A stretch of 64,000 nt of DNA from Microbacterium sp. SL75 (lineage in GTDB: Bacteria > Actinomycetota > Actinomycetes > Actinomycetales > Microbacteriaceae), in the NCBI RefSeq assembly GCF_026625865.1, contig NZ_CP113067.1, positions 3,038,001-3,102,000 on the forward strand, read 5' to 3'. Below the pieces are notes generated by a model that saw nothing but the letters and a program-made list of their open reading frames with translations, did no database searches and had not been told where the DNA came from. Of this stretch, positions 37,958 through 46,410 are shown piece by piece; within the stretch, counting starts at the first letter, position 1; every line of letters begins with the position of its first letter. Both the position numbers and the translations under genes were made by a program.

Positions 37958-38016
37958 CGATCCTCCTGCGGAAAGCGAGCCCGGCGCCGTCGCCGAGCGA
38001 AGCCAGGCTACGCCGC

Positions 38017-38033
38017 ATTGACAGAGTGTCAAT
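38017..38033. promoter_or_regulatory. Perfect palindrome, candidate TetR operator
   Basis: ATTGACA (38017-38023) and TGTCAAT (38027-38033) are exact inverted copies with a three-base centre GAG. It sits 36 bases before the TetR start and 60 bases from the divergent DUF6230 start, the expected place for an operator controlling both. It includes a -35-like TTGACA on each strand. Confidence 0.7.
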
Positions 38034-38068
38034 AGTTGGAGACAGCATCGCTTCGTTAGAGTTCCCTC

Positions 38069-38686
38069 ATGTCGAGCGACCGTCGCACGCGCCTCACGCC
38101 GGATCAGAGGCGCGCCCAGCTCGTCGCCTCGGGTGTCGCGTTTCTCGCCGAGAAGCCGCTCGACGACCTCACGATGGAAGTACTCTCCGAGCGCGTCGGC
38201 GTCTCACGCGGCCTTGTCTTCCACTACTTCGGCTCGCGCCAGGGCCTGCACCGAGAGGTCGTGATCACGGCCGCGGCGGCGCTGCTGGAGGCGTCCGTCC
38301 CGCGGGAAGACCTCGACCCGCGGGAGCGGCTCGACGACACGCTCGCCCGCATCGTCGCCTTCGTTCGCGAGCACCGGGGCACCTTCTTCTCTCTCGTGCG
38401 CGGCGTCGCCTCCGGCGACCCGGAGGTGAGGAGCGAGGTCGATCGCGCTCGAGACGTGACCGCGGGCTGGGTGACCGACGGCTTCCTCGAACTCGGTTCC
38501 GGCGATTCCCCTCTGCTTCGAGTGGCCCTGCGCTCGTGGGTGAACTTCGCCGAAGAGGTGCTCGTCGAACTCGCTCTCGGCACCGAGATGCCGGCGGCGG
38601 AGATCGTCGCCTTCCTGTCGCGCTCGGCCTTCGGCGTGCTGGCGTCGGTGGTGGGAGAGCCCGCTGGGCCGACGCCACGGGCCTGA
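38069..38686 (+). CDS. TetR/AcrR-family transcriptional regulator
   Basis: 205 residues. Helix-turn-helix: RRAQLVASGVAFLAEKPLDD, TMEVLSERVGVSRGLVFHYFGSRQGLHREV. The C-terminal domain is helical with no recognisable ligand class. Transcribed away from the DUF6230-DUF6114 cassette; the palindrome between them is its probable binding site. Confidence 0.9.
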   Translation: MSSDRRTRLTPDQRRAQLVASGVAFLAEKPLDDLTMEVLSERVGVSRGLVFHYFGSRQGLHREVVITAAAALLEASVPREDLDPRERLDDTLARIVAFVREHRGTFFSLVRGVASGDPEVRSEVDRARDVTAGWVTDGFLELGSGDSPLLRVALRSWVNFAEEVLVELALGTEMPAAEIVAFLSRSAFGVLASVVGEPAGPTPRA

Positions 38687-38821
38687 TCGCCGCGGCAAAT
38701 CCTCCGGCAATCCGCTCCCGCCCTCGCGACGAATGGCACAATAGAAGGGCCCCCATTGCTGCGCCCCAGCGCGGTCCCTTTGAAACACGGTTCGATTCGT
38801 CGAGCCAGAAAAGGATCTGTG

Positions 38822-39157
38822 ATGGGACGTCTTATCTACCGTGATCGCGCGTCGTTCGACATCGACGACCGCATCCTCGCTCACCTCCGCATCGTCGTGA
38901 TGAACAAGCTCCGCCGTAACGAGGGCTTCATGCTGCAACTGCCTGTCAACGAAGGCGTGCGACAGGCCAGCCTGTGGATCCACGCCTCGAACGCGCTCGT
39001 CATGCAGTTCTACGGCGGACGAGAGCCGGCGATCGATCGCGCGCTCGTCGATCAGATGATGCACGACGCCAGCGGCGCCGACGGGCTCACCCTGACCGCC
39101 GCGGGAATCGCCCCCGCGACCACGGCCCCGCACCGGCAGCCCATCGGCGGTCGATGA
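38822..39157 (+). CDS. DUF7882-like small protein
   Basis: 111 residues beginning MGRLIYRDRASFDIDDRILA with HLRIVVMNKLRRNEGFMLQL, a pattern of a small family expanded in Microbacteriaceae and often mislabelled ATP-dependent DNA ligase; the alignment to ligases has no catalytic lysine motif. Function unknown. ATG 38822 follows AGAAAAGGATC. Confidence 0.75.
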   Translation: MGRLIYRDRASFDIDDRILAHLRIVVMNKLRRNEGFMLQLPVNEGVRQASLWIHASNALVMQFYGGREPAIDRALVDQMMHDASGADGLTLTAAGIAPATTAPHRQPIGGR

Positions 39158-39171
39158 CGGGGCTCAGGCCC

Positions 39172-40599
39172 TCACCCCTCGAGCGGTAGCGTCACCTCGA
39201 ATCGCGCGCCGACCCCACCGTCGACGCATCTCACGTCGCCGCCGTGCGCTCGCGCGATCCCTCGCGCGATCGGCAATCCGAGACCGACCCCGCCGGATGC
39301 CGCCCGCGCGGCGTCCAAACGGACGAGACGCTCGAAGATGCGCTCGCGGTCGGCCGCCGGAACGCCCGGGCCGTCATCGGCGACGGACACCACCGCGGTC
39401 GCGCCGCGCACGGCGACAGCCACGGTCACGGTGCCGGTTCCCCCGGTTGCCCGCGCCGCGTTCTCGATGAGGTTCGACAACACCTGGGCGAGGCGGTCGG
39501 GGTCGGCGTGCACCGGCACCGCGGCATCCGGAGTCTGCGTGCGAAGGACGAGGGAGGGGTGTACGAGCGGGGCGCGGCCCACTTCGGCCTCGACGAGCGC
39601 CCGCAGGTCGAGATCCGTGCGCGAGAGCTCGAGACCGCGATCGACGCGGGCCATCGTCAGCAGGTCGTCGACGAGGCGTGAAGCCCGCGCCGCCTCGCGT
39701 GCCACGTGCGCGGCGAGCACCTCGCGCTCGGGTCCGTCGAGGTCGGCGCGCACGAGCGTGTCGGCGGCCGCCCGGATGCCGGCGACCGGCGTGCGCAACT
39801 CGTGCGCCGCGTCCGACAGGAACGCCCGCAGGCGCTGCTCGGCGTCCAGAGCGGCCCGCTCGGCGCCCACCACGTCGTCGAGCATGTCGTCGAGGGCGGT
39901 GGCGACGCGTCCGATCTCGGTATCGGAGCGGGTGGGGTGCAGACGCCGTTGGCGCTCCCCGGAGCCGATCGCGCGAGCGACGCTCGACACCTGATCGAGG
40001 GGCCTCAGGCTCCGTCGCACGACGAGGGTGACCGCGCCTGCCGCGAGCACGAGGACGCCGATCGACGACAGCGCCATGATCCATCGCACCTGAGCGAGCG
40101 TGTCGTCGACGCCCGCCACCGACGCCGTCAGGGTCAGACTCGAGCCGTCGCTGAGCGTCGAACGCAGCGTCACGAGCTCATCGTCGCCCGTGACCTCGGA
40201 TGCGATGACGCTCACGTCGTTCGAGACCGTGGGCTGAGGGGTGGAACGGGCACCGGGACCGGCGCCGGGGCCTCCGGGTCCACCCGGTGGAGCTTCGCGC
40301 AACTGCTCGGGGCTGGGGCCGGCGACCACCGAGTCGCCCCCCGCGCTGTCGATGCGGACGGCGAGCCCCTGGTCGGACAATCGCTCGGCCAGGTCGGCGT
40401 CATCGACCGTTCCCACCAGGGAGGCGGCGGCCGCAGCGCGATCCCGTAAGCGCTCCTCGATCTGGCCGCGCAGGCGGGCCCCCAAGGCCACGTCGACGAC
40501 GACGGCGAGCACGACCAGCAGCAGCGCCACCAGGGCCACCACCGCCACGATCGTCCGCCGGCGCAGCGATCCCGACTTCAGCGGGGGCGAGGGTCTCAC
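39172..40599 (-). CDS. HAMP-domain sensor histidine kinase
   Basis: 475 residues. TM1 (TIVAVVALVALLLVVLAVVV), an extracytoplasmic sensor of about 120 residues with a Pro/Gly stretch, TM2 (ALSSIGVLVLAAGAVTLVV), HAMP, then HisKA with phosphoacceptor His in SDAAHELRTPVAGIRAA, and HATPase motifs N (LSNLIENAARAT) and G (VSVADDGPGVPAADRERIFE; GGVGLGLPIARGIA). Pairs with the response regulator upstream (four-base overlap). Signal unknown. Confidence 0.93.
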   Translation of the reverse strand: MRPSPPLKSGSLRRRTIVAVVALVALLLVVLAVVVDVALGARLRGQIEERLRDRAAAAASLVGTVDDADLAERLSDQGLAVRIDSAGGDSVVAGPSPEQLREAPPGGPGGPGAGPGARSTPQPTVSNDVSVIASEVTGDDELVTLRSTLSDGSSLTLTASVAGVDDTLAQVRWIMALSSIGVLVLAAGAVTLVVRRSLRPLDQVSSVARAIGSGERQRRLHPTRSDTEIGRVATALDDMLDDVVGAERAALDAEQRLRAFLSDAAHELRTPVAGIRAAADTLVRADLDGPEREVLAAHVAREAARASRLVDDLLTMARVDRGLELSRTDLDLRALVEAEVGRAPLVHPSLVLRTQTPDAAVPVHADPDRLAQVLSNLIENAARATGGTGTVTVAVAVRGATAVVSVADDGPGVPAADRERIFERLVRLDAARAASGGVGLGLPIARGIARAHGGDVRCVDGGVGARFEVTLPLEG

Positions 40600-41270
40600 C
40601 GTTCCTCGCTCAAGCGGTAGCCGAGGCCGCGCACGGTGTGGATCAGCCGCGGTCCACGCTGCTCCATCTTGCGGCGGAGCGCGCTCAGGTGCACCTCGAC
40701 GAGATTGGGGTCGTAGTCCTCGTAACCCCAGACCTGGGTGAGGATCTGCGCCTTCGAGAGGGTTCGTCCGCGACTCTCGGCGAGCAGGTGCAGCAGCCGG
40801 AACTCCGTGGCCGTCAACTCGAGAGACACTCCACCGCGATGTGCCGTCGCGGCATCCGGATCGACCACCAGATCTCCCACCGACACGGTCTGCGGCAGCC
40901 TTCCGCGCCGCCGAAGCACCGCGCCGCTGCGCGCGACGAGCTCGGCCATCGTGAACGGCTTCACCACGTAGTCGTCGGCACCCTCCGCGAACCCCCGCAG
41001 GCGATCATCGACCTCGTCTCGCGCGGTCAGCATGATGACCGCCGTGTCGCCCGTGGCCCGCACGATCGGGAGCAACCGGATGCCGCTGGGCCCCGGCATC
41101 ATCCAGTCGATGATCACGAGGTCGGGGCGGAACGACGCCAACCGGTCGGCGAGGTCCGTGCCGTCGGGCGCCGCCTCGGCGACGAAACCGTCGGCGCGCA
41201 GAGCCGTGGTGACGGCGACGCGGATCGTCTCGTCGTCGTCGAGGACGAGCACGCGGGCAGCGAGGGACAT
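40596..41270 (-). CDS. OmpR-family response regulator
   Basis: 224 residues. The receiver domain has acidic VLDDDE and phosphoacceptor Asp in PDLVIIDWMMPG, with Lys in DYVVKPF. The C-terminal winged helix has TATEFRLLHLLAESRGRTLSKAQIL and LIHTVRGLGYRL. First gene of the two-component operon. The divergent gene at 41416, 145 bases away, encodes a membrane-anchored Pro-rich protein and is a plausible target. Confidence 0.94.
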   Translation of the reverse strand: MSLAARVLVLDDDETIRVAVTTALRADGFVAEAAPDGTDLADRLASFRPDLVIIDWMMPGPSGIRLLPIVRATGDTAVIMLTARDEVDDRLRGFAEGADDYVVKPFTMAELVARSGAVLRRRGRLPQTVSVGDLVVDPDAATAHRGGVSLELTATEFRLLHLLAESRGRTLSKAQILTQVWGYEDYDPNLVEVHLSALRRKMEQRGPRLIHTVRGLGYRLSEER

Positions 41271-41415
41271 CCGGGCGACGATACGGTCACCGGCTGAACG
41301 GGACTTATGGCTTGCGTATGCGAACCGGGCGGGTGAGCGGGCTTCAGGTTCGCTTCAGTCCCGGCTCGAAGTCTGGTTCCAGAGCCGGTGACCGACACCG
41401 GACGGAAAGAGAACC

Positions 41416-41952
41416 ATGAACGACGACAATCCCACCCTGCCGCTGCCGCGTCAGGAGGAGACCCGCGAACCCCGCCGCCGCTCCTGGCGCGGGCCGGCGC
41501 TCATCGCCGGCGCCGTGATCGTGGCCGCGGGCCTCACCGGCGGAACCGCTGCGCTCGCGGCGCAGAGCAACGGGACGGGCCCGCTGGCGGCCTCCTCGAC
41601 CTCGGCCCCCAGCGCCGACGGCGGCTCGACGGGCCCCGGCACCAGCACTCCCGGGACGGCCCCCACCCCGGATGCCATGCCCTCGGCCCCCGCCGACGGC
41701 AGCACCCCGACGCCTCCCGCCGACGGCACCGCTCCTGCCGCCCCCGGCGGAGGCAAGGGACCGGGCGAATGCGGCCCCGGTGCGCCCAAGGGCGACGCCG
41801 CCAAGCCCGCGCCGCCCGCCGACGGCACGGCTCCCACTCCGCCCGCCGAGGGGGACAAGCCCACGCCGCCCGCACCCCCGGCCGACGGCACGGCTCCCAC
41901 CCCGCCCGCCGAGGGCACCACGCCGACGCCGCCCGCCACGCCGGGCAGTTGA
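41416..41952 (+). CDS. Membrane-anchored Pro/Ala/Gly-rich repeat protein
   Basis: 178 residues. A charged N-terminal segment (DDNPTLPLPRQEETREPRRR) is followed by one membrane helix (GPALIAGAVIVAAGLTGGTAALAA), then low-complexity Pro/Thr/Gly sequence containing several near-copies of PPADGTAPTPPAEG. A two-cysteine patch (GECGPG) is the only non-repetitive feature. Function unknown; may be a sensor-linked or cell-wall-embedded protein. Divergent from the response regulator, which may regulate it. Confidence 0.65.
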   Translation: MNDDNPTLPLPRQEETREPRRRSWRGPALIAGAVIVAAGLTGGTAALAAQSNGTGPLAASSTSAPSADGGSTGPGTSTPGTAPTPDAMPSAPADGSTPTPPADGTAPAAPGGGKGPGECGPGAPKGDAAKPAPPADGTAPTPPAEGDKPTPPAPPADGTAPTPPAEGTTPTPPATPGS

Positions 41953-41960
41953 GCGCCACC

Positions 41961-42011
41961 CCGCGCTGACCGCGCGCCACGCCCTTCGCGTGCAGCGCGC
42001 GGTCAGCGCGG
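41961..42011 (+). terminator. Long hairpin after the repeat protein gene
   Basis: 17-bp perfect stem CCGCGCTGACCGCGCGC (41961-41977) with GCGCGCGGTCAGCGCGG (41995-42011); the loop contains CACG/CGTG. No T-run, but stability is high. It lies nine bases past the stop. Confidence 0.7.
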
Positions 42012-42028
42012 TGAGGCACGATCGACGG

Positions 42029-42963
42029 GTGGCGAGAACACGCAGGCGGCGCCGCCGCACGCCCCGGCAACGGCAGATCCGCCGACGGCGTCTGGCCTTC
42101 GGCGCCGTTGCCGCGGTGCTCGTCGGCCTGGTCGCCCTCGCGGTCGTCCCGCTCGTCTCGCTCACCACCGCGTGGAACACCGAGGCGCGTCGCGCGGCCA
42201 TCGACCTCACGTCCTTCGACCCGGGCCACCTGATCGACGACGAGCAGTTCTACGACGGCGACGCACTCACCGCTGATCAAATCCAGACCTTCCTCGACGA
42301 TCAGGTGGGGGAGTGTCGCAACAACGCCTGTCTGTCCGTCCTGCGCTCCGAACTGCCGGCACGAGGACCGGTCGTCTCGGATGCGACGGGCCGCACGGTC
42401 TGTGAGCTCTCCCCCGTCGTAGCCCTCGCAGACCGTGCGGCCCGTCGCATCCGAGACGACCGGTCTGCGAGGGCTACGACGGGGGAGAGCTCACGGCCGC
42501 CCAGATCATCGACCGCCTGCAGCGCGCGTGCGGTATCTCGGCGAAGGTGCTCCTGGTCACCCTGCAGAAGGAGCAGAGTCTCGTCTCGGGTCGCACCGCC
42601 CGGGCTCCCTCACCCGAACAGCTCGGAGCGGCGATGGGCGCACGATGCCCCGACACCGCCCCCTGCGACGCCGGGGCCGCCGGCTTCGGTGCACAGGTCG
42701 CCCAGGCCGCGACCGACCTGAAGTCCTACAGCGCGTCCGACTTCATGCGGCAACCGGGTACGCACTACCTCGCCTACTCGCCCGACCCCTCCTGCGGGGG
42801 TTCGGAGGTCACCATCGCGAACGCTGCCACCGCGGCCTTGTACAACTACACGCCTTATCAGCCGAACGCCGCGGCCCTGGCCGCGCGCTGGGGAGTCGGA
42901 GACTCCTGCTCCGCATACGGCAACCGCAACTTCGCGCTCTATTGGGCTCTCTGGTTCGGCTGA
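42029..42963 (+). pseudogene. Exported protein disrupted by a foldback insertion
   Basis: The first part, from GTG 42029, has a basic N-terminus, one membrane helix (LAFGAVAAVLVGLVALAVVP) and reads on to LPARGPVVSDATGRTVC, then leaves frame; the second part, one phase over (joined by EGYDGGELTAAQIIDRLQRA), continues KVLLVTLQKEQSLVSG to ALYWALWFG at 42963. A 65-bp insertion (42403-42467) separates them. Without it a continuous protein of about 290 residues results. Homologues in this genus are usually called hemagglutinin or hypothetical; the C-terminal part has paired cysteines and looks like a small extracellular domain. Start choice between GTG 42029 and 42011 is uncertain. Confidence 0.75.
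42368..42493. repeat. Inverted self-copy (foldback) inside the exported-protein gene
   Basis: Bases 42403-42463 (61 nt) are the exact reverse complement of the ancestral sequence formed by joining 42368-42402 to the part that now follows: 42403-42435 is the reverse complement of 42461-42493, and 42429-42463 of 42368-42402. The result is a left copy, an inverted full copy and a right copy. Net insertion is 65 bp, which shifts the reading frame. Confidence 0.95.
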
Positions 42964-43122
42964 ATCGACCCGTCGAGCACCACGGGTCGACGCGCGGGGC
43001 CCGTGGCAAAATCACAGTGTTGTGATTTCGTTATGCACGGGCAATAATTGCCGGACAACCGAACAATCGCCAGCACTCCATCACAGGTCGTAGGGGAAGA
43101 CGTACCTGACGAAGGAGAAACC

Positions 43123-43626
43123 ATGGCGATCACGTCTTCGCGCGGAGTGATCCTGATCCACTCCGCGCCCCGCGCGTTGTGCCCCCACCTCGAGTGGGCG
43201 GTGGGACGCGCTCTCGGCCGCGCGGTCAACTTCGACTGGACCGAGCAGCCCGTTCTCACGGGCAGTCGTCGCGCGGAGTTCTACTGGGAAGGCCCTGTCG
43301 GCTCCGGTGCCGCCCTTGCGAGTGCGATCCGCGGCTGGGAGCACCTCCGTTTCGAGGTGAGCGAGGACCCCACGCCCCGTAGTGACGGCGGCCGCTGGAT
43401 GCACACGCCGGGACTCGGCATCCACTTCGCTCAGACCGATTCCGCGGGCAACGTCGTCATTGCCGAGGACCGCGTGCGCTACGCGATGGAGGTCGCCGCG
43501 GGCGACGCTCTCGAATTGCAACGCGAGCTCGACGTCGCCCTGGGCTCCGCCTGGGACGAAGAGCTCGAGCCCTTCCGCCATGCCGGCGACGACCAGCAGA
43601 TCGTCTGGCTGCACAAGGTGGGTTGA
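43123..43626 (+). CDS. DUF3145 domain-containing protein
   Basis: 167 residues starting MAITSSRGVILIHSAPRALC and containing HLEWAVGRALGRAVNFDWTE and MHTPGLGIHFAQTDSAGNVV, the conserved DUF3145 pattern of actinobacteria. Role unknown; conserved as a single copy. GAAGGAG ribosome binding site precedes ATG 43123. Confidence 0.93.
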   Translation: MAITSSRGVILIHSAPRALCPHLEWAVGRALGRAVNFDWTEQPVLTGSRRAEFYWEGPVGSGAALASAIRGWEHLRFEVSEDPTPRSDGGRWMHTPGLGIHFAQTDSAGNVVIAEDRVRYAMEVAAGDALELQRELDVALGSAWDEELEPFRHAGDDQQIVWLHKVG

Positions 43627-43710
43627 GACCGTCGGGCGGGGGAGGCGCCACTACCGGAGGTCGGTGACCACACCCGGCACCGGGACCGCGTATCCCTCGC
43701 CTGACAAAAC

Positions 43711-43762
43711 GAGAGCCCCCTGGCATCCCCGATTGCAGTCGGGGGGATGCCAGGGGGCTCTC
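43711..43762. terminator. Bidirectional terminator between DUF3145 and fabF
   Basis: Perfect 20-bp stem: GAGAGCCCCCTGGCATCCCC (43711-43730) with its exact reverse complement at 43743-43762. The convergent gene ends lie on either side, so it can serve both. Confidence 0.92.
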
Positions 43763-43781
43763 GCCGTGCGGAAGACCGCGC

Positions 43782-45020
43782 TCAGACCGAGGCGATGGCC
43801 ACGACGGCGTTGTGACCGCCGAAGCCGAAGGAGTTGCTGATCGCGAGCTGGTCGCCGGCTCCGAGCTCGACGGCCGAGCCGGACAGGGCGAACGGGACCT
43901 CGGGGTCCTGCTCGGTCAGGTTGATCGTCGGCGGGGCGACGCGATTCTGAAGCGCCAGCACCGTGAAGATCGCCTCGAGGGCACCGGTTCCACCGAGCAG
44001 GTGGCCGGTGGAGGCCTTGGTGGCCGACACCGGGATCTGATCGACACGGGCGCCGAACACGGCGCGCAGCGCCTTGTACTCGTTGGGGTCGCCGACCGGG
44101 GTCGAGGTGGCGTGGGCGTTGATGTGGGTGACGTCGTCGACCGACGCTCCCGCCATCTCGAGCGCCATGTGCACGGCTCGTGCGGCTCCGTGACCCTCGG
44201 GATCGTTGGCGGTGATGTGATACGAATCCGCCGTGACGCCGCCGCCCACGATCGAGGCGTAGATCTTCGCGCCGCGGGCCTTCGCGTGTTCCTCGGTCTC
44301 GAGGATGAGGACACCGGCGCCCTCGCCCATGACGAAGCCGTCGCGGTCGATGCTGGCCGGGCGGGACGCCGTCTCGGGGGAGTCGTTGCGCTTGGAGAGC
44401 GCCTGCATCGACGCGAACGAGGCGATCGTGATGGGGTGGATCGCCGACTCGGTGCCACCGGCGATGACCACGTCGGCCAGGCCGTCGCGGATGTGCTGCA
44501 CGGCGTTCACGATCGACTCGGTGCTCGAGGCGCAGGCCGAGGCGACCGTGCGCGCGAACGCGCGGGCGTTGAAGTGCAGGGAGAGGTTGCCGGCGGCCGC
44601 GTTGGGCATGAGCATGGGCACCGTCATCGGCATGACACGCCGCGGGCCCTTCTCGCGCAGGGTGTCCCAGGCGTCGAGCAGCGTCCAGACGCCGCCGATA
44701 CCGGTGGCGAAGTCGACGCCGAGACGGTCGGGGTCGATGTCGGGGGAGCCGGCGTCTTCCCAGGCCTCTTTCGCCGCCACCATCGCGAGCTGCGACGAAG
44801 GGTCGAGGCGCTTGGCGACGGGGCGCTCGAGCACGGTCTCGGGGCGCACCAGGGCCTCGGCGGCGAAGGTGACGGGCAGGTTGTACTGCTCGACCCACTC
44901 GTGCTCGAGGGAACGGGCGCCGGAGGTTCCGGCGAGCAGGGCGGACCAACTCTCGGGTGCCGTGCCGCCGATGGGCGAAGTGGCTCCGATGCCGGTGACG
45001 ACGATGCGGGGTGTGCTCAT
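43782..45020 (-). CDS. fabF: 3-oxoacyl-ACP synthase II (FabF)
   Basis: 412-residue condensing enzyme for fatty-acid elongation. Catalytic Cys is in VASACASSTESIVNAV, with His in NAHATSTPVGD and STGHLLGGTGALE. The C-terminus SNSFGFGGHNAVVAI is typical. Last gene of fabD-fabH-acpP-fabF. Confidence 0.96.
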   Translation of the reverse strand: MSTPRIVVTGIGATSPIGGTAPESWSALLAGTSGARSLEHEWVEQYNLPVTFAAEALVRPETVLERPVAKRLDPSSQLAMVAAKEAWEDAGSPDIDPDRLGVDFATGIGGVWTLLDAWDTLREKGPRRVMPMTVPMLMPNAAAGNLSLHFNARAFARTVASACASSTESIVNAVQHIRDGLADVVIAGGTESAIHPITIASFASMQALSKRNDSPETASRPASIDRDGFVMGEGAGVLILETEEHAKARGAKIYASIVGGGVTADSYHITANDPEGHGAARAVHMALEMAGASVDDVTHINAHATSTPVGDPNEYKALRAVFGARVDQIPVSATKASTGHLLGGTGALEAIFTVLALQNRVAPPTINLTEQDPEVPFALSGSAVELGAGDQLAISNSFGFGGHNAVVAIASV

Positions 45021-45088
45021 GAGCGAGAAATCCTTGGTGCGGCCGACAGGTCGTGACCGGTGGGGGCCGGAGCCCCCACCGGGAGGTG

Positions 45089-45337
45089 TCAGGACTGGTT
45101 CGACGTGATGAAGGTCACGGCGTCGCCGACGGTCTTGAGGTTCTTGACCTCGTCGTCGGGAATGGTGACGCCGAACTTCTCCTCGGCGTTGACCACGATC
45201 GTCATCATCGAGATGGAGTCGATGTCGAGGTCGTCGGTGAAGGACTTCTCGAGCGCGACCTCGTCGGCCGAAATGCCCGTCTCGTCGGTGATGAGCTCGG
45301 CAAGGCCGGCGAGAACCTCGTCGTTGGTGAATGCCAT
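45089..45337 (-). CDS. acpP: Acyl carrier protein
   Basis: 82-residue carrier. The phosphopantetheine Ser is in DDLDIDSISMMTI (the usual DSL is DSI here). Acidic helices are otherwise normal. Between fabH and fabF in the fatty-acid operon. Confidence 0.96.
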   Translation of the reverse strand: MAFTNDEVLAGLAELITDETGISADEVALEKSFTDDLDIDSISMMTIVVNAEEKFGVTIPDDEVKNLKTVGDAVTFITSNQS

Positions 45338-45405
45338 GATGTCTCCTGTTTCTTGGGGGCGGGGCCTGTCGGGCCCCGATTAGTCTAGAGTTCGACGGCG
45401 CTGCG

Positions 45406-46410
45406 TCAGGGCAGCACGACGACCTGCGCGCCGAACACCAGTCCGGCTCCGAAGCCGATCTGCAGCGCGAGGCCGCCGCTGAGCTCGGGGTGTTCCTCGA
45501 GCAAGCGGTGGGTGGCGAGGGGAATGGACGCCGCAGACGTGTTGCCGGTGGTCTCGATGTCGCGACCGATCACGACGGTCTCGGGAAGACCGAGCTGCTT
45601 GGCGAACTCGTCGATGATGCGCATGTTCGCCTGGTGCGGCACAAAGGCGGCGAGGTCGGCGGGCTCGATGCCCGCGGCCTCGATGGCCTGGCGCGCGACC
45701 TTGACCATCTCCCAGACGGCCCAGCGGAAGACCGTGGGGCCCTCCTGACGCAGGGTCGGCCAGGCGGCGACCCCGTCGCGGAAGTCGGTGAGGGTGGCGT
45801 TCATGCCCACCGCATCCGCCTTCGAGCCATCCGAGCCCCAGATGGTGGGGCCGATGCCGGGGGTGTCGCTCGGGCCCACGACCACGGCGCCCGCGCCGTC
45901 GCCGAGCAGGAACGAGATGCTGCGGTCGGTGGGATCGACGACGTCGCTGAGCTTTTCGGCACCGACGACGACGACGTGCTTCGCAAGGCCCGCCCGCACG
46001 AGCGCGTCGGCCTGACCGACGCCGTACGCGAAGCCCGCGCAGGCGGCGTTGAGGTCGTACGCGGCGGCGGGGTTCGCACCGATCCGGTCGGCCACGATGG
46101 CCGAGGCGGACGGCGTCTGCTTGGGGTTGCTGATGGTCGCCACGATCACCGCATCGATGTCTTCGGGCGCCACGCCCGACTTCTCTACGGCCTCGCGCGC
46201 GGCCGTGGTGGCCAGGTCGATGGCATCCGTCTCTTTGTTCGCGCGAACGCGCGTGACGATGCCGGTGCGCTGGCGGATCCACTCGTCGCTCGAGTCGATC
46301 GGGCCGACGAGGTCGTCGTTCGGCACGAAGTTCTCGCCGCGGGCGGCGCCGTACGAGTAGATGCGCGTGTGCGCGGGGCCCTGCAGCTGGCGGAGGGTGG
46401 GGGTGCTCAT
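45406..46410 (-). CDS. fabH: 3-oxoacyl-ACP synthase III (FabH)
   Basis: 334-residue initiator condensing enzyme using acyl-CoA primers and malonyl-ACP. Catalytic Cys in DLNAACAGFAYG, His in VPHQANMRI and Asn in ETTGNTSAASI. Branched-chain primers are typical for the group but not provable here. Start overlaps the fabD stop by four bases. Confidence 0.96.
   Translation of the reverse strand: MSTPTLRQLQGPAHTRIYSYGAARGENFVPNDDLVGPIDSSDEWIRQRTGIVTRVRANKETDAIDLATTAAREAVEKSGVAPEDIDAVIVATISNPKQTPSASAIVADRIGANPAAAYDLNAACAGFAYGVGQADALVRAGLAKHVVVVGAEKLSDVVDPTDRSISFLLGDGAGAVVVGPSDTPGIGPTIWGSDGSKADAVGMNATLTDFRDGVAAWPTLRQEGPTVFRWAVWEMVKVARQAIEAAGIEPADLAAFVPHQANMRIIDEFAKQLGLPETVVIGRDIETTGNTSAASIPLATHRLLEEHPELSGGLALQIGFGAGLVFGAQVVVLP

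Noticed and set aside
38822..39157. ATP-dependent DNA ligase, as such proteins are often labelled
   Set aside because: Only 111 residues with no KxDG nucleotidyltransferase motif.
41700..41940. Possible DNA repeat array in the Pro-rich gene
   Set aside because: The near repeats follow codon periodicity and encode PPADGT/PPAEG units, so this is protein low complexity, not a CRISPR or mobile element.
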